In this document: in pieces, positions 8,022 through 16,127 of the stretch | How the letters are laid out: each line of letters begins with the position of its first letter | How positions within the stretch are numbered: position 1 is the first letter of the stretch | DNA from: an uncultured Pseudomonadota bacterium | GTDB lineage: Bacteria; Pseudomonadota; Gammaproteobacteria; Steroidobacterales; Steroidobacteraceae | Assembly (NCBI GenBank): GCA_903884235.1 | Contig: CAISEB010000049.1 | Coordinates: 1-64,000, forward strand | Length of the DNA: 64,000 nt | Direction: 5' to 3' | Notes under the pieces: generated by a model | Database searches by the model: none | Told to the model about the DNA's origin: nothing | What the model saw: the letters and a program-made list of their open reading frames with translations, nothing else | Translations under genes and position numbers: made by a program

Positions 8022-9317
8022 ATGGCAGCCCCCACCCCTCCGGGGTTCGAGACACTGAGCCTCCACGCAGGGCACCACCCGGACCCGGTCCACGGCGCGC
8101 GCGCCGTCCCCATCTACCAGACCTCGTCCTATGTCTTCGACGATACCGAGCATGCCGCGGCGCTGTTCAACCTCGAACGCCCGGGCTACGTCTACAGCCG
8201 CATCTCGAACCCGACCGTGGCGGTCCTCGAGGAGCGCCTCGCGGCGCTCGAAGGCGGCGTCGGCGCGGTCTGCACCGCGAGCGGAATGGCGGCGATGCAT
8301 GTCGCGATCGCGACGCTGCTCGGCGCGGGCGACCACATCGTCGCGTCCGCGTCCCTGTATGGCGGCACGGTCAACCTGCTCTCGCACACATTGCCCCGCT
8401 TCGGCATCACGACGACATTCGTGAAGCCGCGCGACCTCGACGGCTTCAAGGCCGCGATGCAGCCGAACACGCGCCTCGTCATCGGCGAGACGATCGGCAA
8501 CCCGGGACTCGAGGTGCTGGACATCGCCTCGCTCGCCGCGATCGCTCACGAGGCGGGCGTGCCACTGCTGATCGACAGCACGTTCACGACACCGTACCTG
8601 TGCCGCCCGTTCGATCTCGGCGCCGACATCGTGATGCATTCGATCACCAAGTGGATCGGCGGCCATGGCATCGCGATCGGTGGCGCGGTGATCGACAGCG
8701 GTCGCTTCGACTGGGAGGCATCCGGGCGATACCCGATGCTCACCGAGCCCGTGCAGGGCTACCAGGGCATCGTATTCAGCGAGCAGTTCGGGCCGGCAGC
8801 GTTCACGATGCGCGCGCGGACCGAGGGCCTGCGCCAGTTCGGCGTCTGCCTCTCCCCGACCAACGCGTTCCACCTGCTGCAGGGCGTCGAGACACTCGGG
8901 CTGCGGATGCAGCGGCACATCGAGAACACGCACGCGGTGCTCAAGTTCCTTGCTGGCCACAAGGCGGTCGCCTGGGTCACCCACCCGGACCTACCTGATC
9001 ACCCGGACCACGAGCTCGCGAAGCGAATGCTCCCGCGGGGCGCGGGCTCGATGATCAGCTTCGGCATCAAGGGTGGACGCCCGGCAGGCGCGAAGTTCAT
9101 CGACACGCTGCGACTTGCGAGCCATCTCGCGAATGTCGGTGACGCGAAGACGCTCGTGATCCATCCCGCGAGCACCACTCACCAGCAGATGAGCGCCGCC
9201 CAGCTCGCGACGGCTGGCATTGGCGAGGACATGGTGCGACTGTCGGTCGGCATCGAATCGGTCGAGGACATCGTCCGCGACCTAGACCAGGCCCTCCGGG
9301 CCGCTCTGAAAGTCTGA
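8022..9317 (+). CDS. metY: O-acetylhomoserine sulfhydrylase (MetY)
   Basis: A 431-residue cytoplasmic PLP enzyme of the Cys/Met-metabolism family, full length for MetY. It makes homocysteine from O-acetylhomoserine and sulfide, with side activity as cysteine synthase. Visible features are IYQTSSYVF near the N-terminus, YSRISNPT, the PLP-binding lysine in SITKWIGGHG, and the C-terminal HPASTTHQQ and VRLSVGIE motifs of the family. AGGAG at 8010-8014 fixes the ATG at 8022. The alpha/beta hydrolase gene follows after 11 bases, so the two are probably co-transcribed. Family members that act on O-succinylhomoserine are a less likely alternative. Confidence 0.92.
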   Translation: MAAPTPPGFETLSLHAGHHPDPVHGARAVPIYQTSSYVFDDTEHAAALFNLERPGYVYSRISNPTVAVLEERLAALEGGVGAVCTASGMAAMHVAIATLLGAGDHIVASASLYGGTVNLLSHTLPRFGITTTFVKPRDLDGFKAAMQPNTRLVIGETIGNPGLEVLDIASLAAIAHEAGVPLLIDSTFTTPYLCRPFDLGADIVMHSITKWIGGHGIAIGGAVIDSGRFDWEASGRYPMLTEPVQGYQGIVFSEQFGPAAFTMRARTEGLRQFGVCLSPTNAFHLLQGVETLGLRMQRHIENTHAVLKFLAGHKAVAWVTHPDLPDHPDHELAKRMLPRGAGSMISFGIKGGRPAGAKFIDTLRLASHLANVGDAKTLVIHPASTTHQQMSAAQLATAGIGEDMVRLSVGIESVEDIVRDLDQALRAALKV

Positions 9318-9328
9318 CGGGGGCGCGC

Positions 9329-10141
9329 GTGAACTTCCTGATCAATGGACTGAAGGTCCATGCCGCCACCGGCGGCCGTCCCCACGCCGCCGAGCGACCG
9401 CTCGCGGTGTTCGTGCACGGTGCCGGCCTCGACCACACGGTCTGGGCGCTGCAGAGTCGTTGGCTCGCGTTCCGCGGCTGGAACGTCCTCGCGGTCGACC
9501 TGCCGGGCCATGGCCAATCCGAGGGCCCGGCACTCGCCGACATCGGCGCGATGGCGGACTGGGTGGGTGCCGTCATCGACGCGGCAGGAGCGTCGGCCGC
9601 GGCGCTGGTCGGGCACTCGATGGGATCGCTGGTCGTGCTCGAGGCCGCTGCCCGCACGCCGTCGAAGGTGCAGGCGCTGCTGCTCGTCGGCACTGCCGCG
9701 GCCATGCCGGTCCATCCGGATCTGCTCGCGGCCGCGGCCGCGAATTCGCAGGACGCGATCGACATGGTGAACCTGTGGGGCTACGGCTACCGCGCCGGTC
9801 TCGGCGGCAGCGCCGCACCGGGCGTCTGGATGACCGGCGCCGGCGACAGCATCCTGCGTCGCGCCCGACCCGGCATCCTGCACTCGGATCTCGCGGCGTG
9901 CGATGGCTACAAGACCGCACTCGACGCTGCCGCGCGGGTCACGGCCCCGACCCTGATCGTCGCCGGCCAGCTCGACCAGATGACGCCGCTCAAGAGTGCG
10001 CGCATTCTCGCGGCGGCCATCGCAGGATCGACGCTCACGGTCCTGAAAGGCGCGGGCCACATGCTGCTCGCCGAGGAGCCCGACGCGTTGATCGACGCGA
10101 TGGGTGACCACCTGGTCCGGCGCGCGACTCGCGCTCCCTGA
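9329..10141 (+). CDS. Alpha/beta-fold hydrolase
   Basis: A 270-residue protein starting at a GTG 11 bases after metY. The fold is clear: an oxyanion HGAG motif at residues ~30-33, the nucleophile elbow GHSMG with Ser97, a late Asp in GQLDQMTP, and a catalytic His in GAGHML. There is no signal peptide, so it acts in the cytoplasm. The tight spacing points to an operon with metY. A homoserine acetyltransferase role is not supported, since the protein is shorter and has the esterase-type elbow. The substrate is unknown. Confidence 0.88.
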   Translation: MNFLINGLKVHAATGGRPHAAERPLAVFVHGAGLDHTVWALQSRWLAFRGWNVLAVDLPGHGQSEGPALADIGAMADWVGAVIDAAGASAAALVGHSMGSLVVLEAAARTPSKVQALLLVGTAAAMPVHPDLLAAAAANSQDAIDMVNLWGYGYRAGLGGSAAPGVWMTGAGDSILRRARPGILHSDLAACDGYKTALDAAARVTAPTLIVAGQLDQMTPLKSARILAAAIAGSTLTVLKGAGHMLLAEEPDALIDAMGDHLVRRATRAP

Positions 10142-10157
10142 GACAGAGGCGCGCCGT

Positions 10158-11072
10158 TCAGATTTCGTGCCCGTCGGGCGCCCCGTTCGGACTGATCGCA
10201 GGATCCGCCTCGACCCGCGACAGGAGGTAGGACGCGGACAGGATCACGACCCCGCTGACCAGCGTTCGGGACGAGATCGGCTCGCGGAAGATCAGCGCCG
10301 CGAACGTGATCGCGTAGACAGGTTCCATTGCCACGAACGCGCCGCAACTGCTCGCCGACAGGTGCCGCAGGGCGTACAGGTACAGCTGCGAGGCCAATGC
10401 CGTATTGATCGCGCCGAACCAGACGAGCCAGCCCCACTCGGCAAGATGGATCGGCGGGCGTGATACGAATGGCAGGAGCGGCAGCATCGTCAGCGCGATC
10501 AACGCACTCTGGCTGATCGTGACCATGGTCTCCGACAGCGCGGGCCTGAGCGACCGGCCGAGGTGCCAGTAGAGCGCGTACAGCATCGCCGAGCCGAGCC
10601 CGGCTAGGACCCACCAGTACGTGCCGGACGAGCGCGACGGGTCGACGACGAGGTAGACCGCCGCGAAGATCGCGCCGGTCGCGAGGATCTCCACCAGCCG
10701 TGGCCGGCGCTTCATGTGCCACGAATCCACCAGCAGCGCGAACAGCGGAAAGGTCGAGAAGGTTAGCGTCGCGACGGCGACGCCGCCGTACTGCACCGTC
10801 GAGTAGAAGAGCACCCAGCTGAGGCTCATCACCACGGCACTTCCGGCGATCGCGGGCCAGTGCCGCCTCGGGATCGCCGCCAGCTCCCGCGTCAGGGATC
10901 CCCACACCACCATGGTGAGAGTCGCGACGAGCGTGCGGACCCCGATGATCCACAGCGGCGAGACCGGCAGCTTCCCGAACAGAGCCGCCGTGCCGAAGAT
11001 CACGCCCGTGACGTTGATGGCCACGAGGCCGCGCATGCGGCCGGAGCCGGACGCGCCGGTGGACAAGGTCAT
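10158..11072 (-). CDS. EamA/DMT-family membrane transporter
   Basis: A 304-residue protein with about ten hydrophobic segments in two repeats of five, the organisation of the drug/metabolite transporter superfamily (EamA domains at ~15-150 and ~165-295). Typical features are PLFALLVD at the end of the first repeat and SASSCGAFVAMEPVYA in the second. The ATG at 11072 overlaps the TGA of the dehydrogenase gene (ATGA), indicating translational coupling. It probably exports or imports a small metabolite related to that enzyme, perhaps a 2-hydroxy acid or amino acid; the substrate cannot be read from the sequence. Confidence 0.88.
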   Translation of the reverse strand: MTLSTGASGSGRMRGLVAINVTGVIFGTAALFGKLPVSPLWIIGVRTLVATLTMVVWGSLTRELAAIPRRHWPAIAGSAVVMSLSWVLFYSTVQYGGVAVATLTFSTFPLFALLVDSWHMKRRPRLVEILATGAIFAAVYLVVDPSRSSGTYWWVLAGLGSAMLYALYWHLGRSLRPALSETMVTISQSALIALTMLPLLPFVSRPPIHLAEWGWLVWFGAINTALASQLYLYALRHLSASSCGAFVAMEPVYAITFAALIFREPISSRTLVSGVVILSASYLLSRVEADPAISPNGAPDGHEI

Positions 11073-12052
11073 GCGCGGACGCGCGTCCCGCGCACGAGGT
11101 CGAACTCGTTCGGCAGCGGTTCGCCGCGTTGCCACGCGACGAGGTTGCGGACCAGGATCTCGATTGTCGCGTCGTTGACCGTATCCGGATCGTCCGCCGA
11201 CATGTGTGGCGTGACGACGAGGTTCGGGGTCGTCCACGCCCGGTACGCCGGTGGCAGCGGTTCCTCCTCGAACACGTCGAGCACGGCACCAGCGAGCCGA
11301 CCGGCCTCGAGCAGGTCACACATCGCCGCTTCGTCGATCGTGCGACCACGGCCTACGTTGACGATGCCCGCGCGTGCGGGCAGCAGCGCCAGGCGGCGCC
11401 GGTCGAGGAGGTGGTGCGTCGATGGCGAGTGCGGCAGCGCCAGGGCAACGAAATCCGCCGTCGGGAGCACGGCGTCCAGTGCGTCGAGACCGACGACGAC
11501 CTCGCAGTCCGGATGCGGCCGCGGAGTCGATCGTACCCCCGTGACGCGCATCCCGACCTTGCGGGCCAGCGTCGCCGTCGCGCCGCCGATCGCGCCGAGG
11601 CCGACGACCACGAGGTGGCCACCAGCGAGCGTGCGTCCAACCGCGGGGATCCAGCGATGCTCCGCCTGGGCGCGGGCGAGTGCCGGCATGCTGTTCTTGA
11701 GCATCAGCATCCCCATCACGACGTATTCCGCGGCCTTGAGCGCATGGGCGCCACTGTTGTTGAGCACGATGACCCCGGGCGGCACCCAGTCGTAGGGCGC
11801 GAGGCGATCGAGTCCCGCCCACGTCACGAACAGGAGTCGCAGGTGCGGTGTCGCTAGCGGCAGGAGGTCCCGGATGCCCATCGGCGAGGCGACCAGCACC
11901 TCGACCTGCGGCGCGTGGATCCGGAACTGCGCAGGATCGGACCCGAACAGCGGCCTGCCCTCGGGCCGAAGGCCCTGCGCGTGACGCTGCCATTCGCCCT
12001 CGGTGAGCGGGGCCGCGGCATCGGCGCTGTGATTGTGAAAATAGATCTGCAT
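11069..12052 (-). CDS. D-2-hydroxyacid dehydrogenase (NAD-dependent)
   Basis: A 327-residue enzyme. The ATG at 12052 gives an N-terminus starting MQIYFHNHS; the frame is open upstream but not convincing. The Rossmann motif GLGAIGG lies at about residues 165-171. The catalytic Arg is in NVGRGRTID, the Glu in VLDVFEEEPLP and the His in VTPHMS. These are the residues of the D-isomer-specific 2-hydroxyacid dehydrogenase (phosphoglycerate/glyoxylate reductase-like) family, which reduces 2-keto acids with NADH or NADPH. It is translationally coupled to the EamA transporter gene, so the pair may make and move one compound. Confidence 0.9.
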   Translation of the reverse strand: MQIYFHNHSADAAAPLTEGEWQRHAQGLRPEGRPLFGSDPAQFRIHAPQVEVLVASPMGIRDLLPLATPHLRLLFVTWAGLDRLAPYDWVPPGVIVLNNSGAHALKAAEYVVMGMLMLKNSMPALARAQAEHRWIPAVGRTLAGGHLVVVGLGAIGGATATLARKVGMRVTGVRSTPRPHPDCEVVVGLDALDAVLPTADFVALALPHSPSTHHLLDRRRLALLPARAGIVNVGRGRTIDEAAMCDLLEAGRLAGAVLDVFEEEPLPPAYRAWTTPNLVVTPHMSADDPDTVNDATIEILVRNLVAWQRGEPLPNEFDLVRGTRVRA

Positions 12053-12390
12053 CGGGGGCGACGTCCTCGCATCAGGTTCCGGACGATACCAGCGCATCGG
12101 GGTTGGCGACGAGGCCGCAGCCGGCGTCCCGTGGACCAGCCTTGCCGCGCACCGTAGCCGGTGAAGTTTCGACGTGAATTCAGCGACTTAACAATACGAA
12201 GCCGACCCTGCACGGACGACCTGCGCGACGGGCGAGGAATTGACCGACACGCTCGACCCTCCGCGAGCGCGAGGGCACCGCGGCAGCGTGCACCTGCACA
12301 CCGAGGCGAGGCGGGCAGATCCGGGTAAACTGCCCCTGCCTGGGATCGCCGCACGGCGACCCGCCCATCCCCCGTCCAGGCTCAGGTTGC
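12053..12390. other. Divergent intergenic region before the phytochrome operon
   Basis: 338 bases separate the dehydrogenase gene and bphO. No open frame looks real. The segment around 12175-12200 (GACTTAACAATACG) is relatively AT-rich and TTGACC occurs at 12239-12244, but no well-spaced sigma-70 promoter could be assigned by eye. This region should hold the control elements of the bphO-bphP-bphR operon. Confidence 0.4.
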
Positions 12391-13038
12391 GTGAGTGTCC
12401 GTCCCGTGAACATCGAGCTTGACGCACCCCTCCCCTGCGTGCAGGAAACACCCGCGCAGCCGAGCGCGATTGCGGCGCTGCGCGCCGCGACATGGCCGAG
12501 CCACCAGCAGCTCGAGAAGCGCATCGACGTGAAGTCCCGCTTCGGCAACCTGGTCGCCTATCGGGCGCATCTCGAGAACCTGTACGGCTTCTGCGCTGCA
12601 CTCGAGGCGCGCGTGGCGCCCGACACGTTCGGTGACGCCCTCCCCGACTACCCCTCGCGCCGCAAGCTCGTGCTGCTGGCACGCGACCTCGCCTCGCTCG
12701 GCCTCGGGCCCGACACGATCGCGACGCTGCCATGCTGCGGGGACATGCCGGCGATCGACTCCATCGCCAGCGCGTTCGGCTGCGTCTACGTGCTCGAAGG
12801 CGCGACGCTCGGTGGTCGGACGTTGCTGCCGGTCGTCGCGGCCCGCGTCGGCGTGACGCCAGACCGGGGAGCCGCCTTCCTCGCCAGCTACGGTGACGGC
12901 GTCGCGACGATGTGGAGTCGCTTCGGCGCCGCGCTCGATGCATGGTGCCGCGATCCGAAGCGTCGTGCCGCCGCCGAGTCGACCGCGGTCGCCACCTTCG
13001 ATGCGCTGCAGAGATGGCTGTGCCGGGTGCCAGGATGA
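12391..13038 (+). CDS. bphO: Biliverdin-producing heme oxygenase
   Basis: A 215-residue protein starting at GTG 12391. LRAATWPSHQQLEKRID (residues ~30-46) contains the proximal heme-ligand histidine (His38) in the place expected for bacterial BphO heme oxygenases, and the length is right. The function is opening of heme to biliverdin IX-alpha, CO and Fe, supplying the chromophore of the phytochrome encoded next. Its TGA (13036-13038) overlaps the ATG of bphP, so the two are translationally coupled. The GC-rich, helix-forming remainder shows no further motif. The family assignment rests on the His region plus the neighbour. Confidence 0.88.
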   Translation: MSVRPVNIELDAPLPCVQETPAQPSAIAALRAATWPSHQQLEKRIDVKSRFGNLVAYRAHLENLYGFCAALEARVAPDTFGDALPDYPSRRKLVLLARDLASLGLGPDTIATLPCCGDMPAIDSIASAFGCVYVLEGATLGGRTLLPVVAARVGVTPDRGAAFLASYGDGVATMWSRFGAALDAWCRDPKRRAAAESTAVATFDALQRWLCRVPG

Positions 13039-15314
13039 GCTCGCCTGCAGTCCGCTTCGGCGAGGCGGACCTGACGACGTGCGATCGGGAACCCATCCAC
13101 ATCCCGGGGTCGATCCAGCCGCACGGCATCCTGCTCGTGCTCGATCGGCGCACCGGGATGGTCGAGCAGACCGCCGGCGACACGCGCTTCCTGCTGGGGC
13201 GCGGGACCGCGCAGCTGGTCGGCGTCGCGCTGGCGAGCATCCTTGAACCCGAAGCCGAAGCGTTCGTGCGCGCGTGCCTCGACGTGCCGGCGCGGGCCGT
13301 CGCCCCGTCCGTGCGTCTTGGCATCCGCTCGCGGAGTGGTGCGCTGCCGCTCGACCTCACGATCCACGCCGACGCGACGACGGCACTGCTCGAGCTCGAA
13401 CCTGCCCGGCGCACCGCGACGACCGCCGGCGATCCGATCGCCGTGCTGAAGTCGCTGCTCGCGGCCGTGCAGTCGACCGCCAGCGTAGATGAATCCTGCG
13501 CCGCGGCAGCCATCGCGCTGCGCGCCGCGACCGGCTTCGACCGGGCGATGGTGTACCGCTTCCAGCCGGATGACAGCGGCGTGATCGTCGCCGAGGACAA
13601 GGTCGCGCACCTCGAGTCCTACCTCGGGCTGCACTACCCCGCTTCGGACATCCCGGCGCAGGCGCGTGAGCTGTACCGTCGCAACTGGCTGCGGGTGATC
13701 CCCGACATCGACTACGTGCCGGCGCCGCTCGAGCCGCCGGCGAATGACCGGCTCGAGAAGCCGATCGACATGAGCCACTGCTCGCTGCGCAGCGTGTCGC
13801 CCATCCACATCGAATACCTGCGCAACATGGGCATCAGCGCCTCGCTGTCCGCCTCCATCGTCTGCCAGGATCGGCTGTGGGGCATGCTCGTGATGCACAA
13901 TTATTCGCCGCGCCACGTGTCGGCCGACCTGCGCGTCGCCTGCGAGACGTTCGCGCAGGTGTTTTCGCTGCACGTCGAGGCGAAGACGCAGGCCGAGACG
14001 TCGGCGCTGCGCCTCGAGGCGCGTCGGATCCGCGAGGAGCTCATCGGCCGCCTCAACGGTGTCGTCGACGTTGGGCGCCTGATCGCGGAGTGGGACCTGC
14101 TGTCCTATGTCGATGCCCGCGGCGCCGCCGTGCTGCTCGACGGTGTGATGCACCGGGTCGGCGAGACACCATCTCCCGCGCAGATCGGGCAGCTGGCGCA
14201 GTGGCTGACGAGTCTCAACCAGCCGAGATTCACGAGCGACCAGCTCTCGGCCCAGTTCGCTCCGGCCGCGGAGTATCCGGAGCTGGCAAGCGGCCTGCTC
14301 GCGGTCGGCCTCTCCCGCGAGCCACGGGACTACGTGCTGTGGTTCCGGCCCGAGATTGGCCAGACCGTGCGCTGGGCCGGCGACCCCTCGTCATCGGTCA
14401 AGTCCGGCCCGCTCGGCTCGCGGCTGACGCCGCGCGGCTCGTTCACGGAGTGGCTCGAGGTCACGAAGGGAACGTCGGCGCCGTGGTCGATGGTCGACAT
14501 CGAGGCCGCCGAGGCCCTGCGGGTCGTCCTGCTCGAGGTCGTGCTGCGGATGGTCGACCTCGAGCACCGCGAACGGGCATTCGCCGAAACCCGCGCGATG
14601 GCCGACGAACTCGAGGTCCGCGTCGTGCAACGCACCGAGCAGCTGCGACGCCTCGCCGCCGATCTCGAAGCCGCCGAGGAACGCGAGCGTCGCCAGATCG
14701 CGAGTGACCTGCATGACGACCTGGGCCAGACGCTTGCCGCGGCACGCATCCGCCTCACCGGCCTTCTCGGCCATGAGCGCGACGACGTGCGCGCGATGGC
14801 CGACAAGGTCGGCGACCTGATCGACCGCGCCACCCTGTCGACACGTTCGCTCGCCTCGCAGCTAGCACCGGCCGTGCTGCACGAACTCGGGCTGTCGCCC
14901 GCGCTCGACGTCCTCGGCGAGGAGATCGAGCGCACCTTCGGCCTCAAGGTCACCGTCACGGACGACGGCCTGCCGAAGCCCCTGTCCCACGAGTTGCGCT
15001 CGATCCTGTATCGCGCCGTTCGCGAACTGCTCATCAACGTGGCCAAGCACGCGAAGGCCGACCGCGCGCTCGTCGAATGCGTCGCGAAGGATGGCCAGGT
15101 CGTGGTGCGAGTCGCCGACCGGGGCGCGGGCTACGATCCGCTGAAGGAGCACGACAGCACACGCCGCGGGCAGGGGCTCGTGACGCTGCGCGAGCGCCTG
15201 TCGCTCGTCGGTGGCACAGTCGAAGTCAATACGGCGCCGGGCGCCGGCACCATCGTCCTGCTCGCCGCGCCGCTCGCGGCCAGCGAACCCCACCCGTCGG
15301 AGCGACGTCGATGA
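13035..15314 (+). CDS. bphP: Bacteriophytochrome sensor histidine kinase (NarL-type kinase core)
   Basis: A 759-residue red/far-red photoreceptor. The domain order is an N-terminal PAS with the biliverdin-binding Cys16 (LTTCDREPIH); a GAF domain with PASDIP at ~202-207 and conserved LRSVSPIHIEYL at ~251-262; a PHY domain with the tongue motif PRGSF at 467-471; a coiled linker at ~505-555; and a HisKA_3-type dimerisation domain with phospho-acceptor His560 (SDLHDDLGQTL). Last is an HATPase with N-box Asn668 and G-boxes DRGAGYDP and GQGLVTL. Most phytochromes use a HisKA or HWE core, so the NarL/DesK-type core is notable. It fits the LuxR-type regulator encoded next, whose ATG overlaps this stop codon. 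Confidence 0.95.
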   Translation: MSSPAVRFGEADLTTCDREPIHIPGSIQPHGILLVLDRRTGMVEQTAGDTRFLLGRGTAQLVGVALASILEPEAEAFVRACLDVPARAVAPSVRLGIRSRSGALPLDLTIHADATTALLELEPARRTATTAGDPIAVLKSLLAAVQSTASVDESCAAAAIALRAATGFDRAMVYRFQPDDSGVIVAEDKVAHLESYLGLHYPASDIPAQARELYRRNWLRVIPDIDYVPAPLEPPANDRLEKPIDMSHCSLRSVSPIHIEYLRNMGISASLSASIVCQDRLWGMLVMHNYSPRHVSADLRVACETFAQVFSLHVEAKTQAETSALRLEARRIREELIGRLNGVVDVGRLIAEWDLLSYVDARGAAVLLDGVMHRVGETPSPAQIGQLAQWLTSLNQPRFTSDQLSAQFAPAAEYPELASGLLAVGLSREPRDYVLWFRPEIGQTVRWAGDPSSSVKSGPLGSRLTPRGSFTEWLEVTKGTSAPWSMVDIEAAEALRVVLLEVVLRMVDLEHRERAFAETRAMADELEVRVVQRTEQLRRLAADLEAAEERERRQIASDLHDDLGQTLAAARIRLTGLLGHERDDVRAMADKVGDLIDRATLSTRSLASQLAPAVLHELGLSPALDVLGEEIERTFGLKVTVTDDGLPKPLSHELRSILYRAVRELLINVAKHAKADRALVECVAKDGQVVVRVADRGAGYDPLKEHDSTRRGQGLVTLRERLSLVGGTVEVNTAPGAGTIVLLAAPLAASEPHPSERRR

Positions 15315-15946
15315 AGATCCGAGTCGTCCTGGCCGACGATCACCGCATGGTGCGCGAGGCCCTGCGCGAGGTGCTGACGAAGGTCGAGGACATCGAAGTC
15401 GTCGGCGAGGCCGGTGATGGCGCGGAAGCGCTGGCGATGGCGACCGACCTCGCGCCGGACGTGATCGTCCTCGACATCGGCCTGCCGGACCAGAATGGTA
15501 TCGAAGTCGCAACCAAGCTGCGCGACGCGGGTAGCGAAGCGAAGGTCGTGGCGCTGTCCGCCTTCTCCGACAAGCGGTTCATCACGGCGATGGTGAAGGC
15601 CGGTGCGCTCGCCTACATCACCAAGGGCTCGGCAGGCACCGAGCTCGTGCTCGCGATCCGCGCCGTCGCCGCCGGCCACGGCTACTTCCCGCCCGACATC
15701 GCCGGGGCGCTCGCCGAGGAGATGCGCGAGGGCACGACGGACGATGGCCCGAAGCTCGCGCCGCGCGAACGCGAAGTGCTGCGGTTGCTCGCCGAGGGCG
15801 GGCGCTCGGCGGCAATCGCAGAGGCGATGCAGGTGACGGTCGCGACAGTCGACGTGCACCGACGCAACATCATGCGCAAGCTGGGACTGCGCACGGTCGC
15901 GGAACTCACTCGCTACGCGGTACGCGAAGGGATCGTCGTGCCATGA
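15311..15946 (+). CDS. LuxR/NarL-type response regulator, partner of BphP
   Basis: A 211-residue two-domain regulator. The receiver domain (1-120) has the acidic pair Asp9/Asp10, phospho-acceptor Asp55 in VIVLDIGLPD, a Ser in ALSAFSD, and a Lys in YITKGS. The C-terminal LuxR helix-turn-helix (~148-205) has LAPREREVLRLLAEG, then ATVDVHRRNIMRKLGLRT. The ATG overlaps the bphP stop (ATGA), so kinase and regulator are coupled and almost certainly a cognate pair: light state controls phosphorylation and DNA binding. The targets are unknown; the promoters before the AerR-like gene (17034-17062) and motA (19178-19204) are candidates. Confidence 0.93.
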   Translation: MKIRVVLADDHRMVREALREVLTKVEDIEVVGEAGDGAEALAMATDLAPDVIVLDIGLPDQNGIEVATKLRDAGSEAKVVALSAFSDKRFITAMVKAGALAYITKGSAGTELVLAIRAVAAGHGYFPPDIAGALAEEMREGTTDDGPKLAPREREVLRLLAEGGRSAAIAEAMQVTVATVDVHRRNIMRKLGLRTVAELTRYAVREGIVVP

Positions 15947-15955
15947 TCCGCGCGT

Positions 15956-15977
15956 CCCGGCCGGTCCACCGGCCGGG
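15956..15977 (+). terminator. Perfect GC hairpin 1 downstream of the bph response regulator
   Basis: CCCGGCCGG pairs perfectly with CCGGCCGGG across the four-base loop TCCA, ten bases after the stop codon. There is no T-run, so it may pause or attenuate transcription, or protect the 3' end, rather than act as a simple intrinsic terminator. Confidence 0.5.
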
Positions 15978-16002
15978 CGTTCGGGCCCTGAGGAACAGGA
16001 AC

Positions 16003-16025
16003 TCCGCCGGCCACAGGCCGGCGGA
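16003..16025 (+). terminator. Perfect GC hairpin 2 downstream of the bph response regulator
   Basis: TCCGCCGGCC pairs perfectly with GGCCGGCGGA across the three-base loop ACA. It lies 25 bases after hairpin 1, and again without a T-run. Together the two hairpins separate the bph operon from the PAS protein gene and may lower read-through. Confidence 0.5.
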
Positions 16026-16127
16026 CCACAGCAGGACAGACATGTCGACGCCGTACATCGGCCCAAGCAGCCCCGAGGCCGCGCCACCTGCGGCCGGGAC
16101 GGGCGACCGTGTGCCCGCGGGGCACCC

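Noticed and set aside
15906-16125. Reverse-strand frame with hydrophobic stretch (MSVLLWSAGLWPAEFLFL) and forward frame starting ATG at 15943, overlapping the bph regulator stop
   Set aside because: Both lie over the two hairpins in a very GC-rich gap. The reverse frame overlaps the regulator gene, and neither has a ribosome site or a family-like sequence. The ATGA overlap of the forward frame is tempting, but its product is low-complexity.
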